Part shown: piece by piece, positions 23,964-31,966 of the stretch
Layout of the letters: each line of letters opens with the position of its first letter
How positions within the stretch are numbered: the first letter of the stretch is position 1
Origin: Bacteroides xylanisolvens XB1A
GTDB lineage: Bacteria; Bacteroidota; Bacteroidia; Bacteroidales; Bacteroidaceae
Direction of reading: 5' to 3'
Length of the DNA stretch: 35,701 nt
Assembly (NCBI RefSeq): GCF_000210075.1
Contig: NC_021017.1
Location: forward strand, 46,898 to 82,598
The notes under the pieces: generated by a model
Database searches by the model: none
Told to the model about the DNA's origin: nothing
What the model saw: only the letters and a program-made list of their open reading frames with translations
Position numbers and translations under genes: made by a program

Positions 23964-25118
23964 TTAAAATGGAGCGTACCCCTTGTTCTTACATTCTTTC
24001 ACTCCCATACATTCCATCTCAATCAACCATCCGGGGCGACATACCGGAGCATGAACAAATACTTTGGGAGTGTGCGGGAAACGTTGGTCATACATTGCTT
24101 TAACGACTGCATAGTCGGCTATATCACGCAAATATACAATCATTTGTCCCAAATTTTCAAAAGTGCATTCTGCTTCTTTTAGCAGGGTTTCCACATTTTC
24201 CCACATCCGTTCTGTCTGTTTGCGAATGTTGCCGGGATATACCACTTCGCCTTTGTTGTTGATGCTTGCCGTACCCGAAATAAATATCTGGCGGCGGTCG
24301 CCATAATCTACATACGTGCCACGTTCAAAACTTACTCCATATTCATAAGTCGGATTCAGGTGGGTAGGTGCATAGAGAAAATGAATCTGTTCCGGTTGTA
24401 ATCCTGCTACGGCATAAGTATCCATTTGTACCAGTACTTTCGGATCGGCATGGCGACCGCCGATACCGGTGCTGGAAATGTAATGTGTTTTTTCTGTCAG
24501 GTTTTGGGTAACGAAAACTTCATTACGCGCTTTCACTACTCCGGCATAATTCACGTCTACATTTTGTACAAAGAACCATGTGCGGATACAATTGTCCGCC
24601 AGTCTGCAACCTTGCTCCATGAGTTGCATCACATAGTCGTTCAATAACAGGCGGGTCTGGTATTCCGAATTGGCGGCACGATTGAATGCGCTACCACCCC
24701 AAAAGTGGCGGTAGGCACTGTGCTTCACCTCGAAAAGCCCGTTATGCAGGACTTGCGTCTGTACGTCAGTCAACAGATAGACCCATAAGGCAATCTTGGT
24801 TCCGTCCAGCGGGGGCTGTTCCACAATGGAAAGTGTGCAGCCCGAACCTTCAGTTGTCAATGCCAATAGTGTATCTGCCTGATTGGCGGCGTCACTTAAG
24901 AAATAGCGTTTGAGGATGGCGACTGCTCCTTTCAGTTCTTGGGTAAGTAAATAGTCGTAAGTGTTTAATACTGCATTCAGTTGTTCTTCGTATGTATCTT
25001 CCGGTTTAGTAGAATGAATGATGATGTGATACTCTGAAGCTTCTCCTCCTGCATTGTATTTAAAAATCTCTGTTAGTGTCTTTTCAGACTGAATATTCTG
25101 TTGTTTTTTGTTGTTCAT
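23964..25118 (-). CDS. RidA/YjgF-fold protein, two-domain (chorismatase-like layout)
   Basis: A 384-residue cytoplasmic protein without signal peptide. The C-terminal half (about 255-375) has the YjgF/RidA fold signature (IFISGTASINNKGEVVYPG, then RKQTERMWENVETLLKEAEC, MIVYLRDIADYAVVKAMYDQ). The N-terminal half is a divergent domain ending in STGIGGRHADPKVLV. Single RidA proteins are about 125 residues; a long form with a degenerate N-terminal half and SGTASI motif also recalls FkbO/Hyg5-type chorismatases, which make hydroxybenzoates from chorismate. Which reaction it performs cannot be settled here. It lies between a haem lipoprotein (20 bases) and the CcsA fusion (19 bases), so it belongs to the iron/haem operon; a small-aromatic or siderophore-like product is a speculative link. 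Confidence 0.65.
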   Translation of the reverse strand: MNNKKQQNIQSEKTLTEIFKYNAGGEASEYHIIIHSTKPEDTYEEQLNAVLNTYDYLLTQELKGAVAILKRYFLSDAANQADTLLALTTEGSGCTLSIVEQPPLDGTKIALWVYLLTDVQTQVLHNGLFEVKHSAYRHFWGGSAFNRAANSEYQTRLLLNDYVMQLMEQGCRLADNCIRTWFFVQNVDVNYAGVVKARNEVFVTQNLTEKTHYISSTGIGGRHADPKVLVQMDTYAVAGLQPEQIHFLYAPTHLNPTYEYGVSFERGTYVDYGDRRQIFISGTASINNKGEVVYPGNIRKQTERMWENVETLLKEAECTFENLGQMIVYLRDIADYAVVKAMYDQRFPHTPKVFVHAPVCRPGWLIEMECMGVKECKNKGYAPF

Positions 25119-25138
25119 ATCAATTGTATAATAACTAT

Positions 25139-25851
25139 TTATTCTTGTGCGCCGTTATTGATCCAATCGTCAATAAGGGTCAAAATAGGGGATGACAGTA
25201 TTTCTTTAGAGTGATCGTATCCCCAAGTTGAACTAATAGTGGTATTCAATAATGTATGCAATACACTTTCTTGTGCACTGCCTGGCTTGACAAGTAACAT
25301 ACCGTCTACTTTCTTTGACGGATGGTTGACGAGTGCCTCATAGCTTTTGCCCTCTGTCAGATACAGGTTGCCTGCTGCCGAACTACCTCCACCATGACAG
25401 TGGGCACATGTAGTATTAAATACTTTTTCCTGAATGCCATGATACATACCTGCATCCACAGTTCCCACATCCATAAGAATAGTGTCGTCAACTGCCGTAA
25501 GATCGTCCATTGACCGAAAGCTGATTACTCGTTTTCTTAATCTATTAATAACGCATAACTCAATAGTGGTTACTTTGTCACTGACTCCTGTCATGGTTAC
25601 CTGAATCTCATCATTTTCGACCGCCGGAATTGTTTTTGTGACAACGGCATACTCGCTCTCATCACTGAAGCCTGCCACTACAACACTATAACCATCGGGC
25701 CATTTATTGATACCACTGATTCTTCCGCTCATTCTCAATGTGCGTCCTTCTTCTGACAGGGTCTCTGTTTTTTCATAAATACGTCCGTCATCACATGACG
25801 TGATATATGCCAATAACAGTAGACAGCCACCGAAAAGAATGATTTTTTCAT
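25139..25851 (-). pseudogene. Mono-heme c-type cytochrome lipoprotein, frameshifted in an A6 tract at its start
   Basis: The main frame (open from a TTG at 25813) contains CAHCH, a haem c site near residue 149, in a small cytochrome-like C-terminal domain (VFNTTCAHCHGGGSSAAGNL, ending LIDDWINNGAQE). The expected ATG at 25851, preceded by AGAAAGGA, is in a different frame because the next run has six A. With seven A the protein would begin MKKIILFGGCLLLLAYITSC-DDG, a perfect lipoprotein signal. So either a one-base deletion has broken the gene, a sequencing error is present, or slippage at the A tract restores it (phase-variable or programmed). Every other part looks intact. It sits between an OprP-like porin and the RidA-like gene in the operon. 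Confidence 0.75.
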
Positions 25852-25874
25852 AAACAAATCCTTTCTTGTGCTAT

Positions 25875-27089
25875 TTAGAATGTATATTGAAGTAGAATAC
25901 TGGCCGAATGTACTGCCAAACCTAAATCATCGTTATCCCGATCGAGTTGGGTGTCATGACCTTTGCGGGCAATATACTGGTACATAGCTTGTAACTTCAA
26001 GTTGCAGTTTTTGAAGAAATAGTTCATGCCTACGGCTGGCATATTCAGGAAACCATTGGTGTCCATTCCGTTACGATTGAAGAAATCATAACGTGCGGCT
26101 GCCTGCAGGCGGGGAGCTATAAAATAACCACCTTGTACATAACCGCCCAGGTAATTATATGACTCGGAAATCTTTTGTCTTTTTGTAAAACCTACATTCA
26201 TATAATAAACTTCAGCACCCAGATAAAGTTTGTTTTTTAGCATTGCAAACTCTAATCCCGCACGATAATCATTGGTACTTTCATTTTCACTTTCTACATT
26301 AATAGAAGTAGAAATACCAAACATAATTTTGTCTTCATTCAGCCTGTTCGGATTTCCCTGTGTGGCAGGCATCACTCCCTTCGGCATATAAGTGAAACGT
26401 CCGGCATACAGTAAAGACGGAATGTGCCAGTCATCGCTGAATGTCTTTGTCGCGGTGTTGACAGAAGCGCCCGTACCATTGAATAGACCGATTTCATACC
26501 CGAATTTGTCAGCCACTAAACCGTGAATCTCTACCCCTAAATCGAATCCGGTGCCAATGTTAGGTGTTACCGCATTCAAGGAGTAGGGGAGGATAACGGG
26601 AGCAGTGAGTGATACTGGTAAATTGGGTAACAATGTTTCTCCCAGTGTTGTCAGATAGGCATGTGAGAACGGAGTCTTGAATTTACCGACCCGGATGGCA
26701 AATTGCTTTTTCAGCTGAACATCAAACCATGCCTGTTGAAGTAATGCGCCTCCGCTGGCTGCCGCATTGATGGAAAGGTTGAAAGATATTTTATCGAAAG
26801 CCTTTCCGGTGAACCCGAGTACAGCGTAAGGAACGGAAAAACCGGAGTTGGCTATGTTATCCTGATTATATGCCTTATCTAGTCCTTCATCGTCGTACCA
26901 ATTGAAGTTTGCACTGGTTTGTACGAGCAGATAGGGTTTGAATACGAAATCTCCCTTCTTGGTTTCGATCGTGAATCCTTCTCTTCCAGCCAATGATACT
27001 ACACCATTTTCTGTATCTTCTTCATGTTGCGCCATTGCAGCCAAAGGCATGATGGCAGTCAGCATGGCAATGATTATAAATTTCTTCAT
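25875..27089 (-). CDS. OprO/OprP-type outer-membrane porin
   Basis: A 404-residue beta-barrel of the phosphate-selective porin O/P family. The signal peptide is MKKFIIIAMLTAIMPLAAMA, with mature start QHEEDTENG. Alternating strand pattern, FKPYLLVQTSANFNWYDD, IRVGKFKTPFSHAYLTT (the family's conserved G-K-F-K-x-P-F/Y) and a terminal ASILLQYTF with C-terminal Phe support the call. The real substrate in Bacteroides is unknown; the family name should not be taken to mean phosphate. It lies 27 bases after the di-heme gene and 23 bases before the haem-lipoprotein start, in the middle of the iron/haem operon. Confidence 0.85.
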   Translation of the reverse strand: MKKFIIIAMLTAIMPLAAMAQHEEDTENGVVSLAGREGFTIETKKGDFVFKPYLLVQTSANFNWYDDEGLDKAYNQDNIANSGFSVPYAVLGFTGKAFDKISFNLSINAAASGGALLQQAWFDVQLKKQFAIRVGKFKTPFSHAYLTTLGETLLPNLPVSLTAPVILPYSLNAVTPNIGTGFDLGVEIHGLVADKFGYEIGLFNGTGASVNTATKTFSDDWHIPSLLYAGRFTYMPKGVMPATQGNPNRLNEDKIMFGISTSINVESENESTNDYRAGLEFAMLKNKLYLGAEVYYMNVGFTKRQKISESYNYLGGYVQGGYFIAPRLQAAARYDFFNRNGMDTNGFLNMPAVGMNYFFKNCNLKLQAMYQYIARKGHDTQLDRDNDDLGLAVHSASILLQYTF

Positions 27090-27116
27090 AATTGCTTTGT
27101 ATATACTACTTTTAGT

Positions 27117-28547
27117 TTAAAGTGAATTTAAAAATGCGATCAGCGCATCGCGGTCTTCTTTACTCATGTTTTTAAATAAGTTCTTCGATGCTTCTCCTTC
27201 TCCGCCATGCCACATGATAGCTTCTGTCAGATTGCGGGCACGGCCGTCATGTAGGAAATAAGTATGCCCGTTGACCTTTTCTTGCAGGCCAATTCCCCAA
27301 AGAGGGGTAGTGCGCCATTCGTTTCCACGTGCCAGGCCGCTTACGTAGTTGTCATTCAGGCCGACTCCCATAATTTCCGAACCCATGTCGTGTAACAGAT
27401 AATCGGAATAAGGGTGAATGGTCTGACCGCCCAGCCACGGGAGTTGGGTATTGTTTAATAACACAGTACCGCGTGGTTTGGTATGCAGGGTCGTCACATG
27501 ACAAAGATGACATTTGGCTTTATAAAAGTTTTGTTCCCCTTTGATTACTTGCGGATCGTTTATATTACGCCGGGCGGGTACGCCGAGACTCTGCATATAG
27601 AGATCTACATTTTCCATCTCTTCTGTGCTGACATCCAACTGGTCATAAGAAAGTCCCATCATGCTGCCTTGGTTGACTTGCGTTTGTCCTTCGCAGATTT
27701 CTTCCGGATAGCGGCTGTTGGTAACACCCATATCACTGGAGAATCCTAACTCTACCGTTAAATCGGCATGTTGGGCTTTGTTGCCGGACAATCCCAGACA
27801 TCTTACTCCCCGTTCGGTGATGTAATTACATCGTCCGCTGATTCCATATTCGGGATAATTGCTTTTTGCTGCGAGTGCTTCAATTTCAATGGGATCTAAT
27901 GCCATCATCTGTCCCATACCTACGTGACGTAATGGAATACGTACGGTGCAAAACAAATCTTCCGGTTTGATCTCTTCGGCATACCATTCGGATATGCTAT
28001 ACTGCGGTTTGCAAAGCGTGTAGGCTTCTCCATCAGGGAAAGAAAATGTTTCGTAAGTGTATTCTACGGATAGTTTGCCTTCCGGTTGTACTCCGTAGAT
28101 TGCCTGGTCATGAAGCACACGGCCATAATCCTGAAAGAAAGCTCCGTTCTTACGGGATATGTAAACCAGCATGGAGGAGAAACCATAGCTGCCCGATCCG
28201 CCCTCTGTCCATAAAGAGGGTTTAGTGCGCCCTGCATTCCGGTGGCAGCTGCCGCACGAGTAACCGGCATAAACAGGTCCGAGACCGCCACCATGCCCGT
28301 TGTTGCTTGTACGTACATCGTCATATAGCCTGTCGCCTCGGGTGAAGCGTACGTCATATGCTCCTGTTATCCAATCTGCAGGCGTATCATAAGCAACGGA
28401 TGAACTCAAGAAAATGGTTGATGTTCCGGCTGACAGGGCATAGCCTTCCGGGATTTCGATATCCAATACGCCAATTCCGTCGTCATCACAGGCTGAGCAT
28501 GCCAACAGGCAAAAAATAGAGAATGAATATTTTAGAAAGTGATTCAT
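27117..28547 (-). CDS. Di-heme oxidoreductase lipoprotein (DUF1111/DHOR family)
   Basis: A 476-residue lipoprotein. The lipobox ACSAC has Cys20, followed by DDDG, an acidic surface-export-like signal. Two haem c sites are visible: C98-GS-C101-H102 (GYSCGSCHRNAGR) and C346-HL-C349-H350 (KCHLCHVTTLHTK). Other family features are LGPVYAGYSCGSCH, GISGRCNYI and the C-terminal LHDGRARNLTEAIMWHGGEG. The family is distantly related to bacterial di-haem peroxidases; its electron partners are not established. Imelysin and DUF1111 genes are often neighbours in other bacteria. The gene starts 110 bases after the imelysin stop, across two inverted repeats, and needs the CcsA fusion at the operon's end for haem attachment. 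Confidence 0.9.
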   Translation of the reverse strand: MNHFLKYSFSIFCLLACSACDDDGIGVLDIEIPEGYALSAGTSTIFLSSSVAYDTPADWITGAYDVRFTRGDRLYDDVRTSNNGHGGGLGPVYAGYSCGSCHRNAGRTKPSLWTEGGSGSYGFSSMLVYISRKNGAFFQDYGRVLHDQAIYGVQPEGKLSVEYTYETFSFPDGEAYTLCKPQYSISEWYAEEIKPEDLFCTVRIPLRHVGMGQMMALDPIEIEALAAKSNYPEYGISGRCNYITERGVRCLGLSGNKAQHADLTVELGFSSDMGVTNSRYPEEICEGQTQVNQGSMMGLSYDQLDVSTEEMENVDLYMQSLGVPARRNINDPQVIKGEQNFYKAKCHLCHVTTLHTKPRGTVLLNNTQLPWLGGQTIHPYSDYLLHDMGSEIMGVGLNDNYVSGLARGNEWRTTPLWGIGLQEKVNGHTYFLHDGRARNLTEAIMWHGGEGEASKNLFKNMSKEDRDALIAFLNSL

Positions 28548-28590
28548 TGTTTATTGACTTTATTTCAATAATATGTTTTAAACATACCAA

Positions 28591-28630
28591 AGAAGTAAAG
28601 GTGGATGATTGACTTCCAACCTTTACTTCT
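28591..28630. promoter_or_regulatory. 12-bp-stem hairpin between imelysin and di-heme genes
   Basis: AGAAGTAAAGGT at 28591-28602 and ACCTTTACTTCT at 28619-28630 are perfect complements with a 16-nt loop. On the coding (-) strand no T tract follows, so it is more likely to slow decay, process the mRNA or cause partial termination than to end the operon. Confidence 0.5.
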
Positions 28631-28636
28631 CAATAA

Positions 28637-28652
28637 TATCTTAGCTAAGATA
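28637..28652. promoter_or_regulatory. 16-bp perfect palindrome after the imelysin stop
   Basis: TATCTTAGCTAAGATA has no spacer, so it is a better protein-binding site than an RNA hairpin. It lies five bases beyond the imelysin stop codon, between two cistrons of the operon. Confidence 0.45.
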
Positions 28653-28657
28653 AGTCT

Positions 28658-29812
28658 TTATTGTACTTTACGTGGTTCACCGTTTTTGTAGAGAAGGAAT
28701 TCTAATGTGTGGAAACCGCGTACATTCTGTGCCGACTCAACAGCGGCTTCATCATCATTTTCATTCCATTCAAGATCACTCCAGCTTTGAGAATTCAGAA
28801 TTTGCACGATGGCATTCTGGTCTAAAGGCCAGCTGTCCATGTTAGGATCAAGTCCCATCTCGTCTACCGGACCGAACAAGAAGGCTTCGCTCTTTTCCCA
28901 TGGCTCACGTGCGGTGATCCAAGCTTCACAGGCTTTATCGAAAGCGCTATTTGACGGGTTGTCTGCAAGAGCTATTACTGCATTGTAGAGAGCATCGTTC
29001 TTTTCTTTCAAGCTTTTATAGGTAGGTACTACTACTGCATCTACATATTGCATTACCACAGGATTCAGTACGGCGTCGGTATTGATGTTGTTGGCATTAT
29101 TGGCAATATAAGATTTTAAGTCATTCTTCAATATACTTTCCAGTTCGGCACAAGCATCCATTGCTGCTACTGTTTCATTACTGGGTATATGATTACGGAA
29201 AGGTTGCGGAATATCCTGAATGGCTTTTGCCGCTTTTTGAATGGCATTCTTTACATTAGTATCTAAGGATGGATTAACACCGGCGACTACAGTTGATAAA
29301 GAGTTAGCATTTATACTGCCGTCTAAAGAACCGTAATACGCATTCCGGATGGAGTAAATGTTGTTTGTATAATCATCACGTGAATGCCAGCTGTACCAGG
29401 ATTCCACAGCGTACAATGCTTCTTCTGTATTTCCCGCTTTGTATAAGTTGTACGGATCACCAATCTTGGCGGTACCGACTTCGTTGGCAATTTCCGCGCA
29501 TTTATCTACGATTTCTTCTACACAGCTCAATGCACTTGCATAAGGAGAACCGTTATGAGCCTTAAAGAGAGAAGCATAACTGTCGCCTCCTTTATAACTT
29601 GAGTTCCATGCGTTATAAAGATTGGTTGCATCTGTTTTTAAAAGTGCTGCTACATTTCTCATGTAGTTATGCCAGCTTGATGCGTTTTCAGAAGTGTAAT
29701 CGATGTTAGCAGGATCTACTGTCGGGTTGTCATCGTCACTGCTACAAGAAGTAGTTGTAAATGCTAATCCCCATATGAGGGCTGCAACATAAAAGAATTT
29801 TGTTTTCATCAT
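28658..29812 (-). CDS. Imelysin-like (M75) lipoprotein
   Basis: A 384-residue envelope lipoprotein. The start MMKTKFFYVAALIWGLAF at 29812 gives lipobox TTSC followed by SSDDDN, a surface-type signal; an in-frame start 15 codons earlier would spoil it. The helical imelysin fold carries the G-x-H-x2-E motif near residue 365 (GFHTLEFLLY), plus WITAREPWEKSEAFLFGPVDE, the usual second conserved block. Imelysins are iron-regulated (IrpA) and related to EfeO of ferrous iron uptake; peptidase activity is doubtful, and a Bacteroides ovatus member has a known structure. It lies 27 bases after the barrel gene and ahead of the di-heme gene. The expected role is capture or handling of iron at the outer membrane. 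Confidence 0.9.
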   Translation of the reverse strand: MMKTKFFYVAALIWGLAFTTTSCSSDDDNPTVDPANIDYTSENASSWHNYMRNVAALLKTDATNLYNAWNSSYKGGDSYASLFKAHNGSPYASALSCVEEIVDKCAEIANEVGTAKIGDPYNLYKAGNTEEALYAVESWYSWHSRDDYTNNIYSIRNAYYGSLDGSINANSLSTVVAGVNPSLDTNVKNAIQKAAKAIQDIPQPFRNHIPSNETVAAMDACAELESILKNDLKSYIANNANNINTDAVLNPVVMQYVDAVVVPTYKSLKEKNDALYNAVIALADNPSNSAFDKACEAWITAREPWEKSEAFLFGPVDEMGLDPNMDSWPLDQNAIVQILNSQSWSDLEWNENDDEAAVESAQNVRGFHTLEFLLYKNGEPRKVQ

Positions 29813-29838
29813 ATAAAAATTAAATAATTGATTATTTG

Positions 29839-31179
29839 TTATTTCTTGATAAACCATCCTATATAGGCTATTCCAATGGAAAATTCGTTTTCACTGTTAT
29901 ATGCTTTTGAAACGCCAAAAACTTTGTTGGTACCAATCTGACGGGTGGCATAGTCAGCTTTTATCACTAAGTTTGGCAACGCATACCAATTTAATCCCGC
30001 TGTCCACATACTTACTTGGCAGCGTTTTTCCATCGTTTGCCCTTTTTCTCCTTTTTCTTGTGGATTGTAGTATTCATAGCGGGCAAATGGATAGATAACC
30101 GGAATCTTTTTATTGCCTCCGAAGACTGAGCGGATATTGATACCGGCTTCTGCTGCATAGCTTACAGCATTCTTAGCTACCGGTGCCAGACGACTGTACG
30201 GTGATTTATTGGATAACTTGACATTTGCTTGGCTCACTCCCAAAGAGTTTCCTAAATTTCCATATAAAATATTACCACGTGCCGTTACATATTTATTGCG
30301 ATATTGTGCATCTGCGGTGAAGATTCTTACCGGAATTTTTCCATAGCTTGAATAAGTCTGTTCCTTGTCGGAATTGGCTCCTGCATCTGCGCAATAATAG
30401 AATGAGGCACCTACACGTAAGCCGGGAACTCCTTTATAGTCCAAGCGGAATACATATGCGGGAGAAGTGAAATTATCTTCTTCAAAAATTCCCTGTTTAC
30501 CACTGCCTACCCATGTATTGCGATCGAATCCGTTAGGGTTCAGACCTGCTACAACCATAGCTTGGTAGTCAAAACTGGCATAACCTTTTCCAAAGGAACC
30601 AAAGATTTCCAAACCATTTTCATGCCAGGTAGAGGGCAGAAGGGTGGTTTCACCCTCCGGACGTGAAGTTCCGAAGAAATTGATCGGTTCATGGTGTGCG
30701 TTGGTCAGTCCTACCGGAACAATAATATGTCCGGCACGCACGTTGAGGGAGCGATGAATCAAACGTGTGATGTGAAATTGCTCAATAGCCACTTCTCCTC
30801 CTTTTTCAACTTCGGTTTCGTATTCACCGTTTTCGGTGTTTTCTAATTCGAAAGCTGTACCTGTTCCACCGGATTCAAACTCAATCTCTGCACCGAGTAT
30901 CCATTTGGAATTAAACTTATAATCAAAAGCTAAAACGAAACGGGGGATTGAAATGGTATTCCTGTTTTTCTTTGGATTACCATCGTTTCCTCCATAGAAA
31001 CGGTTGATGCCATAATCTTTAAAATTAGCGACCATTTCACCATATCCACCAAAACGGAATTTAGTATAATCTTCTGTAGAAGAAGAATTACTATTTTTGG
31101 AAATTTCTTTTGTCTCCTGTGCTGAATTTGAAAGAGAAGGCAGGAGACATAGAATAACGATTGCGGTTATTTTTCTCAT
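29839..31179 (-). CDS. Outer-membrane beta-barrel (porin-like), first gene of the iron/haem operon
   Basis: A 446-residue barrel. The start MRKITAIVILCLLPSLSNSA at 31179 gives a signal peptide cleaved before QETKE; the frame is open 18 codons upstream but that part crosses the -7 box. Strand-rich features are FRFGGYGEMVANFKDYGINR, ISIPRFVLAFDYKFNSKWIL, RAGHIIVPVGLTNAHHEPIN and a terminal EFSIGIAYIGWFIKK. The last residues do not end in Phe, but the final strand is aromatic. It resembles general porin-like proteins of Bacteroidetes and has no plug, so it is passive or a binding barrel. It leads the operon under a well-formed promoter and is followed by imelysin. Confidence 0.75.
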   Translation of the reverse strand: MRKITAIVILCLLPSLSNSAQETKEISKNSNSSSTEDYTKFRFGGYGEMVANFKDYGINRFYGGNDGNPKKNRNTISIPRFVLAFDYKFNSKWILGAEIEFESGGTGTAFELENTENGEYETEVEKGGEVAIEQFHITRLIHRSLNVRAGHIIVPVGLTNAHHEPINFFGTSRPEGETTLLPSTWHENGLEIFGSFGKGYASFDYQAMVVAGLNPNGFDRNTWVGSGKQGIFEEDNFTSPAYVFRLDYKGVPGLRVGASFYYCADAGANSDKEQTYSSYGKIPVRIFTADAQYRNKYVTARGNILYGNLGNSLGVSQANVKLSNKSPYSRLAPVAKNAVSYAAEAGINIRSVFGGNKKIPVIYPFARYEYYNPQEKGEKGQTMEKRCQVSMWTAGLNWYALPNLVIKADYATRQIGTNKVFGVSKAYNSENEFSIGIAYIGWFIKK

Positions 31180-31202
31180 CTTTTTAATAATTTTATCGGT
31201 TG

Positions 31203-31233
31203 CAAAGTTAGATGAGGTTAAAAAATGTGGCAA
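31203..31233 (-). promoter_or_regulatory. Promoter of the seven-gene iron/haem operon
   Basis: On the - strand, TTG at 31233-31231, a 20-bp spacer and TAACTTTG at 31210-31203: a near-ideal Bacteroides promoter. Just upstream, CCTA-ATAC-TAGG at 31236-31247 with further matching flanks (AT-n...n-AT) forms an 18-bp imperfect dyad next to the -33 element, a candidate operator. Confidence 0.7.
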
Positions 31234-31332
31234 TACCTAATACTAGGCATAGTTATTTCTTAAATTCAGTATATGTAGGTAATTTGAGACTAAAGAGTAA
31301 AAGAAAGATAAGTATTGAGAGAATAAAAAAGA

Positions 31333-31378
31333 CAAAGGTATATATTAGTGTGGTAATTTTTACTGATATATACCTTTG
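31333..31378. other. 17-bp-stem inverted repeat in the gene-free region
   Basis: CAAAGGTATATATTAGT at 31333-31349 and ACTGATATATACCTTTG at 31362-31378 pair along 17 bp (one G-T) with a 12-nt loop. Each arm end contains TACCTTTG, a match to the -7 consensus, one on each strand, but neither has a good -33 element. It could be a regulatory RNA stem or a protein site. Confidence 0.6.
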
Positions 31379-31427
31379 CCTGTTGTTAATGTGTAGAGTT
31401 GTCCTTCTTGTTTATTTCATCATCGCT

Positions 31428-31545
31428 TTTGTTTGTATTTGAGTGAATCGTTTCCTTCACAACCAGTCTTTTTGGATATATCTACCATCAGGAAATTGCT
31501 CTTTTCAGAAACGATCCGACTCAAGACAAACTACATACAAACAAA
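31428..31545. ncRNA. Candidate structured RNA: long interrupted inverted repeat
   Basis: The left arm (31428-31454) holds TTTGTTTGTA, TTGAGT and ATCGTTTC. The right arm (31508-31545) holds GAAACGAT, ACTCAA and TACAAACAAA in the matching order, giving three helices of 8, 6 and 10 bp separated by small internal loops. The 53-nt loop has no ORF. No promoter is certain and the strand is unknown. No named RNA family was recognised. The region from 31211 to 31570 has no credible gene. Confidence 0.45.
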
Positions 31546-31570
31546 GCTAAACTTATGCTAAGGTTATTGC

Positions 31571-31933
31571 TTAAACTGCCATCTTTATACCTTCTTTTTT
31601 GCTGCAATACCGTTTGCACTGCTGGCAGAGGTCATATCCCAGCATGGCCCCCAAAATAAAGTCTTCTTCGGCTGTCAGTTGATTTAAGGGGCGAATGATG
31701 ATATGCCGCATGGCTTCCATACATTCAGGCTTTCCAAAGAACAGGTTGATTTTATTGGTGCCTACTTCCTGTATCATATAACTGATCTTTTGATTTTTCA
31801 ATCGGCGGATGGCAAATTCTTCGTGCTCTTTACTCATTGTATAAAGTACCATGTTGCGTACGCCTTTCTTAAACTCATAAATGTGATTAAGAAAAATCCG
31901 GATTTCGCCGGGGATGATTCTTTCAGTTGCCAT
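31571..31933 (-). CDS. DUF2023 family protein
   Basis: A 120-residue cytoplasmic protein resembling the DUF2023 family (TMSKEHEEFAIRRLKNQKIS, YMIQEVGTNKINLFFGKPEC, LTAEEDFILGAMLGYDLCQQCKRY as separate blocks). The tail C-QQ-C with a further Cys (CQQCKRYC) might bind metal. It follows flavodoxin by 33 bases and is probably co-transcribed with it; this pairing recurs in Bacteroides by general experience and suggests a part in flavodoxin electron transfer or in its response to low iron. Biochemical function is unknown. Confidence 0.7.
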   Translation of the reverse strand: MATERIIPGEIRIFLNHIYEFKKGVRNMVLYTMSKEHEEFAIRRLKNQKISYMIQEVGTNKINLFFGKPECMEAMRHIIIRPLNQLTAEEDFILGAMLGYDLCQQCKRYCSKKEGIKMAV

Positions 31934-31966
31934 GATGCAAAGTATTCTTTTTATGTTAAGGTAAAA

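Noticed and set aside
31212..31442. 76-codon + strand frame in the gene-free region
   Set aside because: Low-complexity Lys/Val/Leu composition, no recognisable motif, and it runs through the operon promoter and the 17-bp-stem inverted repeat.
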